From Galbitalea sp036271875 (lineage in GTDB: Bacteria; Actinomycetota; Actinomycetes; Actinomycetales; Microbacteriaceae): a stretch of DNA of 64,000 bases. The stretch spans positions 6,098 to 70,097 of the forward strand of contig DATAZU010000041.1 in NCBI GenBank assembly GCA_036271875.1. The letters run 5' to 3'. Positions 19,136-28,094 of the stretch are shown one piece after another; the stretch's first letter is position 1; the number at the start of each line of letters is the position of its first letter. The translations under genes and the position numbers were made by a program. The notes beneath the pieces were generated by a model that worked only from the letters and a program-made list of their open reading frames with translations, made no database searches and had not been told where the DNA came from.

Positions 19136-21377
19136 CGATCCCGCCGAGATCGGCCGGGCCTTTGACCGTCTCGATGGCTCAGTCAAACGGTGGATCTGGG
19201 ACCAAGGATGGACGGAACTTCGCGACACTCAAGCGCGTGCGGTTGCTCCGATTCTCGACGGTCAACTCGATGTCATCATCAGCGCGGCGACCGCTAGCGG
19301 TAAAACGGAAGCGGCCTGGTTGCCGATCATCTCTGCCCTCGCAGCACAGAGATCGGAGGGCGGCGAAGTCCTGGCAGGTGTGAAGGCCCTCTACGTCAGT
19401 CCGCTCAAGGCATTGATCAACGACCAGTACAACCGACTCCAGTCGCTCTGTGAACTCGCAGGCCTCCCCGTTAACCGCCGGCACGGAGACGTCGTGGGCG
19501 CCGAACGCAGAGCACTCAGCACCGCACCCGACGGTGTCCTACTTATTACGCCGGAGTCGCTCGAAGCACTCTTTGTCCTGCAAGGGACCCACATTCCCGC
19601 GATCTTTGCGAGCCTGTCTTACGTCGTCATCGACGAAATGCACTCCTTCATCGGCTCCGAACGAGGCGCGCAATTGCAGTCCCTCTTGAACCGCATCGAG
19701 CTAGCCACGCGACGGCGTATTCCTCGGATCGGACTCTCCGCCACGTTCGCCGACTTCACGGCCGCCAGCGATTTCATTCGGCCCAACTACGGCCCGGAAG
19801 TCTGCATCATCGATTCGGCAGACACCGACACCACGGATCTGCAACTCCAACTGCGCGGGTATGTCGACGCCGGTAAATCATTTGACGCTGACCCGCCGCC
19901 AGACGTCGACGAAGACGAGGTCCACAGCGTCGACAAACGCGCGATCGCCGAACATCTCTTCAATACCCTCCGCGGAAAAGACAACCTCGTATTCGCGAAC
20001 TCGCGAGCAGCCGTCGAGGCCTATACCGATCTCCTCGAGCAGATCAGCGTCGCCCATCGTGTCCCGAATGAATTCATGCCGCACCACGGGAACCTGTCAA
20101 AACAGTTTAGGGAGGACGTCGAACGTCGCCTCAAAGCAGGCGACACACCCACCACCGCCGTCTGCACATCCACATTGGAGATGGGAATCGACATCGGGTC
20201 GGCCGATTCCGTCGCTCAAATCGGGGCACCACACAGCGTGTCTGCGCTCCGTCAACGGCTCGGTCGAAGCGGACGCCGCGGTCAACCTTCGGTCCTTCGC
20301 ATCTACGTTTCAGAGCCAGAAATCGACTCGCGGACCAACATCCTCGACAGACTTAGATCCGATCTGTTTCAGGCAACCGCGATCGTCGAGCTGATGCTCG
20401 AGAAATGGTATGAACCGCCCAACGTCGCAGGACTTCACCTCTCGACGCTCATCCAGCAAGTGCTCTCGGTAATCGCGCAACACAGCGGCGCATTCGCAAA
20501 GCAGCTTTTCAGTGCCCTCTGCTCAAACGGCCCATTTCGGCATGTCACGGCGGAAATGTTCACGCAGCTCCTCCGCGACCTGGCTGAACACGAGATCATC
20601 ACCCAGTCCACCGATGGCACACTGCTTCCCGGCCGCATTGGCGAAGCCCTTCTCAACCACTACAGCTTCTACGCCGCTTTCCAGAGCGTCGAAGAATACC
20701 GACTGATGGCGGACAGCCGGGTCCTCGGGACCATTCCCGTCGACTACCCCATCCTCGTGGGTAGCATGATGATCTTCGCCGGAAAGCGGTGGCGCGTCGT
20801 CGCCATCGACGCACCCAGCAAGACCATCCAGCTCACCCGAGCAGCGGGCGGAAAAGCTCCCGTGTTCCACTCCAGTGGCGGAGAGATCGCCGACGGAATA
20901 CGACAAAAGATGCGACATCTCTACGAAAGCGACTGTGTCCCCGCCTACCTCGATCATGAGAGCGTCCAACTAGTTCAACAGGGTCGCTCCACCTACCGTC
21001 AATACAGACTCGCAACTGGGCAGGTCGTACAGGCCGGCAACGACTGCATCATCTTCCCTTGGCGAGGAAGCAGAATCACGAACACCATCAGCGTCATGTT
21101 GACCGTTGGCGGCATCAAGACGGGAGTTGACGGGCTATCCATCTCCTGCCACGACGTGCAACTGGATGAGCTCTACGCTGCCCTCGCTGACATATCCGCG
21201 ATGGACCCACCCGACGGAATCGAACTAGCCAGTGAGGTCCCCATGAAGATTTTCGACAAGAACGACCAGTTCCTCGGGGAGAGATTGTTGTCGCAGGCCT
21301 ACGCAGCCCGCGACCTCGATCCCGTCGGCGCCACTGATGCGATCAGTTTGATCCTTGACTCGATGTTGCAAGACTGA
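19107..21377 (+). CDS. sngC: Lhr-like DEAD/DEAH-box helicase of the Shango-type system
   Basis: The 756-residue superfamily 2 helicase shows motif I ATASGKTEA (about residue 62), motif Ia VSPLKALINDQ, motif II as VIDEMHSF, motif III GLSATFAD, and C-terminal motifs STLEMGIDIGSAD and QRLGRSGRRGQ. A long winged-helix-containing C-terminal region resembles Lhr. It translocates on nucleic acid using ATP and would be the DNA-processing part of the defence complex. The start is one of two adjacent ATG codons at 19107. The gene ends the operon; 190 bases separate it from the next gene. A BrxHII-like helicase of BREX type 2 is the closest alternative label. Confidence 0.83.
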   Translation: MMNSLPSVSDDPAEIGRAFDRLDGSVKRWIWDQGWTELRDTQARAVAPILDGQLDVIISAATASGKTEAAWLPIISALAAQRSEGGEVLAGVKALYVSPLKALINDQYNRLQSLCELAGLPVNRRHGDVVGAERRALSTAPDGVLLITPESLEALFVLQGTHIPAIFASLSYVVIDEMHSFIGSERGAQLQSLLNRIELATRRRIPRIGLSATFADFTAASDFIRPNYGPEVCIIDSADTDTTDLQLQLRGYVDAGKSFDADPPPDVDEDEVHSVDKRAIAEHLFNTLRGKDNLVFANSRAAVEAYTDLLEQISVAHRVPNEFMPHHGNLSKQFREDVERRLKAGDTPTTAVCTSTLEMGIDIGSADSVAQIGAPHSVSALRQRLGRSGRRGQPSVLRIYVSEPEIDSRTNILDRLRSDLFQATAIVELMLEKWYEPPNVAGLHLSTLIQQVLSVIAQHSGAFAKQLFSALCSNGPFRHVTAEMFTQLLRDLAEHEIITQSTDGTLLPGRIGEALLNHYSFYAAFQSVEEYRLMADSRVLGTIPVDYPILVGSMMIFAGKRWRVVAIDAPSKTIQLTRAAGGKAPVFHSSGGEIADGIRQKMRHLYESDCVPAYLDHESVQLVQQGRSTYRQYRLATGQVVQAGNDCIIFPWRGSRITNTISVMLTVGGIKTGVDGLSISCHDVQLDELYAALADISAMDPPDGIELASEVPMKIFDKNDQFLGERLLSQAYAARDLDPVGATDAISLILDSMLQD

Positions 21378-21567
21378 CACTCGTGCTCCCACCAAGGGCA
21401 ATTTTCCACGGTCGCCATTGTCTAAATAACGTGAGGGACTTCTCGGTCAGAGCAGAGACCGGTTACCAATTACGAAGAATTGCGCCGCCCACGAAGCTTG
21501 CGCGATCGCTCGAGCCGCGGATGGCAGCGGTGTTAGGCTGTAGCCGAACAGACGAGGAGGATTTGAG

Positions 21568-22095
21568 ATGACCACTGTCATCAAAGATGCCCGCGCGACT
21601 CACGCCTTGGGGGTGCGCGAACTCGCCCGACGCTGTCAGGTCGCTGCGTCGACCGTGGTGGATTGGGAGCGCTCCGAAGCTGCAGGAACAATCCAATGGG
21701 GCACCCTCGCTCGAGCCCTCGAAGCCATGGGCGAACGATTGACAATTAGCCGCCATCGGGCTGAATCGGAGCCAGTGCGACTAGACCGACGAGAGCATCG
21801 CCTCGGTTTGGAGTTGCACCGAAAGATCGCGGTAAAACTTATTGAGGACCCGCGAAGAGTGCTTCAGGTTGGACGGGAACGACTGGCGCGCTCGCGCGAA
21901 AACGTTCAAGGTGGAGCGAAAGCGTGGGTGGACGAATGGGACGCGTTAATCGAGTTGGGGAGTCTCGGCAAGCTGATCGATGTGATGACGGGCACATCGC
22001 AGAGAGATCTTGATCTTCGCAGCGTGTCGCCTTTCGTCGGCTTGCTCTCTGCCGACGAGCGAGAAGATGTCCTAGTGAGAGCGAGCAGACGATGA
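21568..22095 (+). CDS. XRE-type HTH protein, probable antitoxin/regulator
   Basis: The 175-residue protein starts at ATG 21568 after GAGGAGG. The first 55 residues form an XRE-like helix-turn-helix (GVRELARRCQVAASTVVDWE, then IQWGTLARALEAMG). The remaining 120 residues are helical and of unknown family (LELHRKIAVKLIEDPRRVLQ). The gene overlaps the following nucleotidyltransferase gene by four bases (ATGA), the usual layout of a type II or type IV toxin-antitoxin pair with the DNA-binding protein first. A TAGGCT element about 35 bases upstream could be its -10 box. Its exact partner function is inferred. Confidence 0.65.
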   Translation: MTTVIKDARATHALGVRELARRCQVAASTVVDWERSEAAGTIQWGTLARALEAMGERLTISRHRAESEPVRLDRREHRLGLELHRKIAVKLIEDPRRVLQVGRERLARSRENVQGGAKAWVDEWDALIELGSLGKLIDVMTGTSQRDLDLRSVSPFVGLLSADEREDVLVRASRR

Positions 22096-22661
22096 ATCGC
22101 CGGCAACTGGAGGAGGCGATTGCCCGCGCCTGCGAAATTGTCGGACAGCCGAGAGTCATTGTTGTTGGGTCGCAGGCGATTCTCGCAAGCTACGACTTCG
22201 AGCAATTGCCGAGAACCGCGACAATGTCCATGGAAGCCGATATCGCGCCCGAAAAGGACATTGATGACTACTTGTCGAGCCGTCTGTGGGTGCTCGCTGG
22301 TCAGGATTCTGAATGGGCAAACGAGCGGGACTACTTCATCGACGCGGTCTCAGCAAACACCGCGATCCTCCCCGATAGTTGGAGAGAGCGCTCGATCGAG
22401 GTCGCGGTGCCTGAATCCGCGGGATTTAGCGGATTGTGCCCCGAAGCGCATGACCTTTGCGCCTCGAAAATGGCACGCGGCGAACCGAAAGATCGGGAAT
22501 TCGTTCAGGCCCTTTCTGAGGCCGGCTTGGTCAATCCCCACCTGTTACGGAATCGGTTGGACGAGATCAGCGATCCACGGTTGGAACCTGACCGTAAGCG
22601 CGCTTCACGCAAATTTGTAATCTGGCTCGAAGAGGAACGTCGACGAGCACGTACGCCTTAA
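22092..22661 (+). CDS. DUF6036-family nucleotidyltransferase, probable toxin
   Basis: The 189-residue protein has the nucleotidyltransferase-like start VIVVGSQAILASYDFEQLPR with a later acidic motif SMEADIAPE, as in the DUF6036/AbiEii-like fold. The C-terminal half contains DLCASKMARGEPKDREFV, also characteristic of the family. Related enzymes include the MenT and AbiEii toxins that modify tRNA or other targets with nucleotides. The coupled HTH gene upstream would neutralise or regulate it. I cannot show that it is toxic. The pair sits between the Shango-type operon and the next defence candidate. Confidence 0.68.
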   Translation: MNRRQLEEAIARACEIVGQPRVIVVGSQAILASYDFEQLPRTATMSMEADIAPEKDIDDYLSSRLWVLAGQDSEWANERDYFIDAVSANTAILPDSWRERSIEVAVPESAGFSGLCPEAHDLCASKMARGEPKDREFVQALSEAGLVNPHLLRNRLDEISDPRLEPDRKRASRKFVIWLEEERRRARTP

Positions 22662-22787
22662 CGGTCAGATCTCACAAGTAGGTAGTGGAAGAACGCGTCA
22701 GGCGGGCGGACGCGATTGCGAGCTTATGGGCGACTATTCGCCCGCTACAACTCTTCGCTGAGTCTGTCCGTCGCCTAACGCGAGCGG

Positions 22788-22816
22788 TTGACAGCGCGAA
22801 AAAGTGCGTCGACATT
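22788..22816 (+). promoter_or_regulatory. Possible promoter upstream of the NdpA-like gene
   Basis: A perfect -35 hexamer TTGACA (22788-22793) is followed, 17 bases on, by GACATT, a weak match to the -10 consensus. If real, transcription would begin near 22823. This favours ATG 22849, rather than the GTG at 22804, as the start of the NdpA-like gene. Confidence 0.35.
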
Positions 22817-22848
22817 ACAGGCTCTCAATCGATGTAAAACTGGCTCGT

Positions 22849-23796
22849 ATGCGGCAGTCTTGGCGCGTGGACGTAAAACGAATTTCTCTCGGGACAATAC
22901 AGTCTCGTGGCGCCAAGCTTCTGGACCCAGGTCTGGTCTCATTCGGCCCTAAAGAATCAGACTTTCTCGTGCGGCACGTAGAGAAAGTTCGCGAATTAGA
23001 TGAAGCGTCTCCGCGAGGCGTATTCACGACCAGCTCCTATGTGCCGGATCTACTTCGCGCGTTGCTGACTTGCTCGGATCTGCAGTTTGAACAGCATTCA
23101 AAGACGTTGCAGGACCGACTTGCAAAACTTATGGGGACGTCAACAAACGCCAAAGACTGCGTATTCGCCGTAGTACATACGGAACAAAGCGGAGTCCAAG
23201 ACCAGATAACGATATTGAAGCTAGATGCAGTAGTCGAAGCCGCGGAAACCGGAACGCTCCAGGGCAAGGTCACTTTGAAGGTGCTAGAGAAACTAATCCC
23301 TGAACCGGGAAAACTTCAAAAGGCTCTTTCGTGGCCCGATCCGCGCGCCACGAGTGACGCAATCCTCATCGATGCAAATTTCACCCAAGCCGAATACTTC
23401 TCGTCAGCATTCGACATTGGTGCCAGCCCGCGTTCACCCGACGCCGAAAAGGCGCTCCACAAGGCACTCGTCGCGAGCGTTAATCCGGCATCACTCGGCG
23501 CGGCGTTGGCTGACGCAGCGGTACTAGAGGGGCCCGCCGATGCCGTTCTCGCGTCGCTTGCGACCACATACCCGGAGCTAACGCCTGTCGCTCAGGCGAC
23601 AGCACGAGACGTTCGTCCCGCCGGCATGATCCGCAAGAACAAGATAAGTGCACTCCCATTGGTATGGACTGCCGATGGCGCAAAACTGACGATACCGAGC
23701 AGTAAGGCGGGATCCGTTGAGATCACTCCAGACCCAGCGGGCCAAGGTTGGCTGCTAATCCTGCACACCGCGGGCAGACCCACTCTCGAGCAGTGA
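22849..23796 (+). CDS. NdpA/YejK-like nucleoid-associated protein
   Basis: About 315 residues from ATG 22849. The layout follows the 37-kDa nucleoid-associated protein family (NdpA/YejK): a start with VKRISLGTIQSRGAKLL, ESDFLVRHVEKVRELDEAS, a middle F-x2-HSKTLQDRLAKLM segment, ILIDANFTQAEYFSSAFDIG and a final two-strand element near SSKAGSVEITPDPAGQGWL. YejK binds DNA in the nucleoid. In an island of defence genes, and followed 31 bases later by a membrane protein gene, it could recognise or coat DNA as part of a two-gene system. It lacks a signal peptide. The family call is from pattern, not alignment. Confidence 0.55.
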   Translation: MRQSWRVDVKRISLGTIQSRGAKLLDPGLVSFGPKESDFLVRHVEKVRELDEASPRGVFTTSSYVPDLLRALLTCSDLQFEQHSKTLQDRLAKLMGTSTNAKDCVFAVVHTEQSGVQDQITILKLDAVVEAAETGTLQGKVTLKVLEKLIPEPGKLQKALSWPDPRATSDAILIDANFTQAEYFSSAFDIGASPRSPDAEKALHKALVASVNPASLGAALADAAVLEGPADAVLASLATTYPELTPVAQATARDVRPAGMIRKNKISALPLVWTADGAKLTIPSSKAGSVEITPDPAGQGWLLILHTAGRPTLEQ

Positions 23797-23827
23797 TGTC
23801 TCACCCGCTGTGTAACGTCGTGGCGTC

Positions 23828-25315
23828 ATGACCGTCATAGAAACTCTGGATCTCGCACCCCTGATTCCCCTACGTGAAGCGCTCATCCAACTGTCGTTGG
23901 ACGGGTGGTCCATTCAAGACGACGGCGGCATAATTCGCGTAAACGGATCTATTCTCACCTCGCCGCTGGAGTGGGCTGGCGTACCAGACCTGGAAAAGTA
24001 CAGTTCCCGTCGACAAGCCATCGGAGTACGACGCGGCTACACGGTCTCGGTCGACACTGTGAATGGCGTTTGGGAGATCACCGACTTACCCGAAATCTTG
24101 CCCGAGCAACTGTTCGACTCCGAACAATTGGCGGATGCCAATAAGGTTTGGGAACGCGATACGTCTGCCTTGGCCGGTCTGCATTTGGATTGGCGAGTCG
24201 AGATTGACCTCGACCCCGCGAAGGCGGTTAGCGGATCCGACGTTGCGCAGCTCGACGTGAGTTGGTCGGCGAGCCACATCGACGGGCTCTTTGCAAACGA
24301 CGTTGTGAGCGCGCTGACACGTCTCATCCCAAAGCAAGGTCGTCGCACGTTCCTTGCACTAAACGGCCGGGAGGAGCCAGCGATTTTCGGCGCTGTTACT
24401 CTTGCGACCCTGCAGGGTTTGGGCGACACCCGGTTATCCATCAATCCCCCGAATCCCCCCCTGCCAGGCGAGACGCAAATTGATTCAGAATTGACGCCGT
24501 CACAAACTCTTCTAGTGTCTGGCCGATTCGAGCAGTGGCCGATCGCGAGCAAAACGCTTTCATTCGCGGCCTCCGCTACGACTTGGGGCGCGATCGCTAC
24601 CTCGACTACGGAAGGAGAGCTTGAGTTCTTCGGCTACAAGAAGGTGAGATTCTCATTGCCCATGACCTGGACAGATGAGGAAATCGCCGGCGCAATCAAG
24701 CTGCGGAGTTGGGCGTTCGGCGAGATAAGCCCCGACAGGATCCTCGCACTTCGCCAAATAATCAGTCTCTACAATGAGCCACCGTTCAAGTTTGTCGAAG
24801 AGATCCTGAGCAGCTCTGAAACCATCTACCTTGGCTTGCGATCGACTGCGGTCATAGAAGCGGTTCGCGACGCTCGCGATGTGGAGACGCGAACCCAGCA
24901 AGCAGTGCAGCAAAGTTCACAAGCGTCCGTTGACTTGGCGAAATCGGCGGGGGAACGTGTAATCGCAGGACTAGCCGCAGTGGGCGCCGCGGCCATCGCC
25001 AACGTGACTCAAGTCCTTAGTTTTTCAGTTACCACGGCGATCCTGGCCTTTATTTGCGGCTACTTCCTAGCAATGCTCGTCCTCTTCCTGCTCATCGATT
25101 TCCGCGCTGTCGGCTTGCCAATAAAGGAATTGGATTCGGAGACCTTCGTTCACTCGAGTTTTGTTAGACCTGACGCTCTTGCAGAAATGACGTCGTCGCC
25201 GATGGTCCGTGGCGCGAAGGGACTCGTGCTGAGGGCGCGTATCGCTATTTCCTCGCTCTATGCATCGATCGTGATCGCGCTTCTGGTCACGGTATGCGTT
25301 AGGTGGGCCGCCTAA
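23828..25315 (+). CDS. Membrane protein of unknown family, partner of the NdpA-like gene
   Basis: The 495-residue protein has a soluble N-terminal part of about 380 residues without a known motif, a helical linker (VRDARDVETRTQQAVQQSSQ), then hydrophobic segments VIAGLAAVGAAAIANVTQVL, SVTTAILAFICGYFLAMLVL and, near the C-terminus, SLYASIVIALLVTVCVRW. This gives two or three membrane helices at the end. There is no signal peptide, so the large domain is probably cytoplasmic. I do not recognise the family. A DNA-associated protein plus a membrane protein recalls the design of Kiwa (KwaA/KwaB), although neither gene looks like a direct homologue. Confidence 0.6.
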   Translation: MTVIETLDLAPLIPLREALIQLSLDGWSIQDDGGIIRVNGSILTSPLEWAGVPDLEKYSSRRQAIGVRRGYTVSVDTVNGVWEITDLPEILPEQLFDSEQLADANKVWERDTSALAGLHLDWRVEIDLDPAKAVSGSDVAQLDVSWSASHIDGLFANDVVSALTRLIPKQGRRTFLALNGREEPAIFGAVTLATLQGLGDTRLSINPPNPPLPGETQIDSELTPSQTLLVSGRFEQWPIASKTLSFAASATTWGAIATSTTEGELEFFGYKKVRFSLPMTWTDEEIAGAIKLRSWAFGEISPDRILALRQIISLYNEPPFKFVEEILSSSETIYLGLRSTAVIEAVRDARDVETRTQQAVQQSSQASVDLAKSAGERVIAGLAAVGAAAIANVTQVLSFSVTTAILAFICGYFLAMLVLFLLIDFRAVGLPIKELDSETFVHSSFVRPDALAEMTSSPMVRGAKGLVLRARIAISSLYASIVIALLVTVCVRWAA

Positions 25316-25458
25316 AGCATCGGAGCGTGCTTCGAGCGCACAGTGCATCCATTGCCATTCCTCCTTCTGACATTGTGTAAGCAGTTCTCTGACGCGATGT
25401 GCCGGATCATTCATGGAACGGGCTGCGGCGCGGAGGTATTTCTGCCAAGCTCACGACC

Positions 25459-26922
25459 ATGAGCGCGCCTCCCATTTTCTTTAGTGACTACTTCGGTGTT
25501 GCCAGGGACAAGGTTGAGTCGTACGGGGCATTCGATCTCAACCTGCTCGCTGATGTTCCGCTCTTCGTTGACCCGTTTCTCTTGTTCAACAGCTCGCGAC
25601 CGGAATATCAAGAACTCCATCGCGACATCCTCAACTATCTCCGATTCCTGAAGTCCATCGCTGGCGACGATTTGGATCGAGGGACGATCCTCGATTTGTT
25701 CCGTTTCCAAGAGGTCAAACAGAACTGGTTCGGATATTGCGAGTTGGGAAATGAAGGACACGGACTAGGCGAAGAGTTCGCCCGAGATCTGCGCGATTCA
25801 CTGGGACGGATTCTGAGCGCCGACGGCGAAAACGTCGGTACGAAAAGCGATCACCTCGAAAAGGTCTCACTGTTGCGATCCGGTGTTGGCTTGGACAACA
25901 TCAGCGACTTCGCGACCAACTTGATTAAGCATTACTTGTTGGATTTCACTGAGACCTTCGCGAAGGAACAACTTGATCGAGCCGTTTGCGCGAGCATTGG
26001 AGTCGAGAGGGCGCGATTTAACTTCGACACCCAGACTTGGGCTACCGAGACGCGATATTTACCAGTTTTCGACGGGCAATTCGTCCTACTAACGCCGACA
26101 GACATGCTCGTGCACGACGAAACCTGGATAAATCACAGTGACATGGTTAAGCGATACCCCGAGATCGTCGCCGCTGTTGATGACAACGTTCAGCGGTCAA
26201 AGATTTCAAGATACTTCGAACAACAGTTGGGCAAGGATCCGACACCAAAAACCACCGCAGCGGCGCGCGTCTCAACCCTCCGAACATTTCCTGAACTTCT
26301 TGATCTTTACATCCGGCTAAAGGAAGAGGACGGAAGCAGTGCCACGGCGGTAAGCGAGGCTGAACTCGCTCACCTTCAAGAAGTCTTCGTTAACTTCTTT
26401 GCGGATTTCGTTAACGGCTTTTGGGCACTGCCCGAAATGGAAGGGCGTCCCAAAACAACGAGCTTCGACGAAGCCATCTACCGCGCCAATGTTTTCAAGA
26501 AGTGGGTGGAGGACAAGGACGGCTACCTGTCTTTGAATACTGCAAGTGGCACTGCGTCAGAAAAGGATGTACAGCGTCTGATTTTCCTTACCCTGCAGGC
26601 GAGCCGGTTCGATGTCAACCGTGAAGTCAACAACGGTCGCGGCCCCGTCGATTTCAAGGTGAGCCAGGGATCAAACGACTCCTGCTTGATCGAAGTGAAA
26701 ATGGCCAGCAACTCCGCGCTCAAACGCAATCTCGAGCGACAAGTCGAGGTTTATAAGAGAGCTAATGAAACGCGCAATGCAGTGAAAATAATCGTCTTCT
26801 ACAGCGAGGCAGAAGAGGAGAAAGTGTCACGCATTTTGAAGAGCCTGGAGCTCGACGATAGCGAATCAATCGTCCTCGTGGACGCTCGTGCAGACAACAA
26901 GCCATCGGGTTCAAAGGCCTAG
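25459..26922 (+). CDS. PD-(D/E)XK nuclease-like protein, defence candidate
   Basis: Start ATG 25459 (MSAPPIFFSDYFGVARDKVE) gives 487 residues; an upstream in-frame ATG at 25399 adds 20 residues of poor quality. The C-terminal domain (about 390-475) carries RGPVDFKVSQGSNDSCLIEV followed by K, that is D...EVK, the core of PD-(D/E)XK nucleases, plus a preceding Glu in the DVNREVNNG helix region. The N-terminal two thirds (AFDLNLLADVPLFVDPFLLF) belongs to an unnamed family that I associate with defence islands. It probably cleaves or binds DNA on a phage signal detected by the N-terminal part. It is a stand-alone gene with 143 bases before it and 50 after it. Confidence 0.6.
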   Translation: MSAPPIFFSDYFGVARDKVESYGAFDLNLLADVPLFVDPFLLFNSSRPEYQELHRDILNYLRFLKSIAGDDLDRGTILDLFRFQEVKQNWFGYCELGNEGHGLGEEFARDLRDSLGRILSADGENVGTKSDHLEKVSLLRSGVGLDNISDFATNLIKHYLLDFTETFAKEQLDRAVCASIGVERARFNFDTQTWATETRYLPVFDGQFVLLTPTDMLVHDETWINHSDMVKRYPEIVAAVDDNVQRSKISRYFEQQLGKDPTPKTTAAARVSTLRTFPELLDLYIRLKEEDGSSATAVSEAELAHLQEVFVNFFADFVNGFWALPEMEGRPKTTSFDEAIYRANVFKKWVEDKDGYLSLNTASGTASEKDVQRLIFLTLQASRFDVNREVNNGRGPVDFKVSQGSNDSCLIEVKMASNSALKRNLERQVEVYKRANETRNAVKIIVFYSEAEEEKVSRILKSLELDDSESIVLVDARADNKPSGSKA

Positions 26923-26972
26923 GTCGGGCACCGCCTGCGGGCTTCCGCCGCCGCGTAAACACACGAGATGAT

Positions 26973-28094
26973 ATGCGCGTGACCGAATCCATACTGGACG
27001 CTTCTGAGGTGGATCTTCAGTTAGCGGACAACCGTGAACGAATGACCCGTCTCCAGCGCAGCATCCGAGCAAGCATCGCGACCAGTCGGAGTCGCGCGAC
27101 CTGGGATCCGGACGATCTCGTGGGGCACGCGGCTACATTTGGCGACACGCTCGAGTGGCGCCACGAGGATCTGCTCTGGGAGATTGGCGAAGACCGGCTC
27201 TCCGTAGAAACGGAGTTGCAGCGCGATCTCGAATTTAACCTCGGAGGTTACTCCTCCTACTTCGCCACCTATCTCACCGTGGCCGAACATCTAAACACAT
27301 GCAGCGGCACCATCTGGCGCACGCGTTCGCGTGCCCGCACAAAGCTCAATGTGCTGTGCGAATTACATGCCCAGGCGCTTACAGTCGCGCGGGAAATCTC
27401 GCTGCTTGCTTCCCACGGAATGCCGACGGGTGCCATAGCGAGGTGGCGAACATTGTATGAGCTCAGTGTGATTAGCGCCTTCATAGCTGTCTCGCCCGCT
27501 CAAGTTGCCGAACGATACGAAGGCAGCCACGTGGTGGACTACGCCAATCGACTACGGCGGGACGACGTCGACCGAATAGCAGCTGGCCGGAGGGCTCGCC
27601 GGCGGACGAGCGAGGACAAAGAGGTTGAGAACGAATTCGACCGCCTACTCGCTAAGTTCGGTCCGGAATACGGCCGCAGCTACGGATGGGCCGCTGAGCG
27701 CCTAGGGATGAAGCAGGTGACGTTCGCCAAGATCGAGGCGCGAGTATCTCGCGGCAGAGGACGGGGTCCTCAGAACTATAGGCAGGCGAGTCATCATGTG
27801 CACGCCGATCGCGTGTCCTCGATGGCTACTCTCACGAGGGATCCGCAAGCCGACGCCCATTTTAGGCAGGGTGGTTTGGCCATCAAAGACGTCCTTGTCC
27901 ACATGATCGTTGAACTTCAAGAAATGACCTGGACCCTGGGCGCAGTCGTCTCCCGGACCCAGAAAACCACTGAGGCGCTCTACTGGGCTTACGTCTGTTA
28001 CATGGTCCATCTGGACGTAATGACAGAGGCGAACTGGCATCCTGTCGTCGTCTACCCCGACTACGTGCGTCAGAAACAGTCGATAGTGACCTGA
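26973..28094 (+). CDS. DUF5677-domain protein
   Basis: The 373-residue protein contains the DUF5677 pattern near residues 130-175: CELHAQALTVAREISLLASH, then GMPTGAIARWRTLYELSVIS. The rest is helical, with basic stretches (AAGRRARRRTSEDKE). The function of DUF5677 is unknown; the repeated helices with conserved Arg/His are compatible with HEPN-like or other all-alpha enzymes, but I cannot show a catalytic motif. It has no signal peptide or membrane helix. Being the last island gene and only 50 bases after the nuclease-like gene, it may be co-transcribed with it. Confidence 0.6.
   Translation: MRVTESILDASEVDLQLADNRERMTRLQRSIRASIATSRSRATWDPDDLVGHAATFGDTLEWRHEDLLWEIGEDRLSVETELQRDLEFNLGGYSSYFATYLTVAEHLNTCSGTIWRTRSRARTKLNVLCELHAQALTVAREISLLASHGMPTGAIARWRTLYELSVISAFIAVSPAQVAERYEGSHVVDYANRLRRDDVDRIAAGRRARRRTSEDKEVENEFDRLLAKFGPEYGRSYGWAAERLGMKQVTFAKIEARVSRGRGRGPQNYRQASHHVHADRVSSMATLTRDPQADAHFRQGGLAIKDVLVHMIVELQEMTWTLGAVVSRTQKTTEALYWAYVCYMVHLDVMTEANWHPVVVYPDYVRQKQSIVT

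Noticed and set aside
17765..21377. BREX type 2 as the identity of the ATPase and helicase genes
   Set aside because: The BrxD/BrxHII similarity is real, but no PglX methylase, PglZ or BrxC-like gene is present and a TerB protein precedes them, which fits Shango better.
22849..25315. Kiwa (KwaA/KwaB)
   Set aside because: The design is similar, but the membrane protein is 495 residues with a large soluble domain rather than a small four-helix protein, and the partner looks NdpA-like; I see no direct match.
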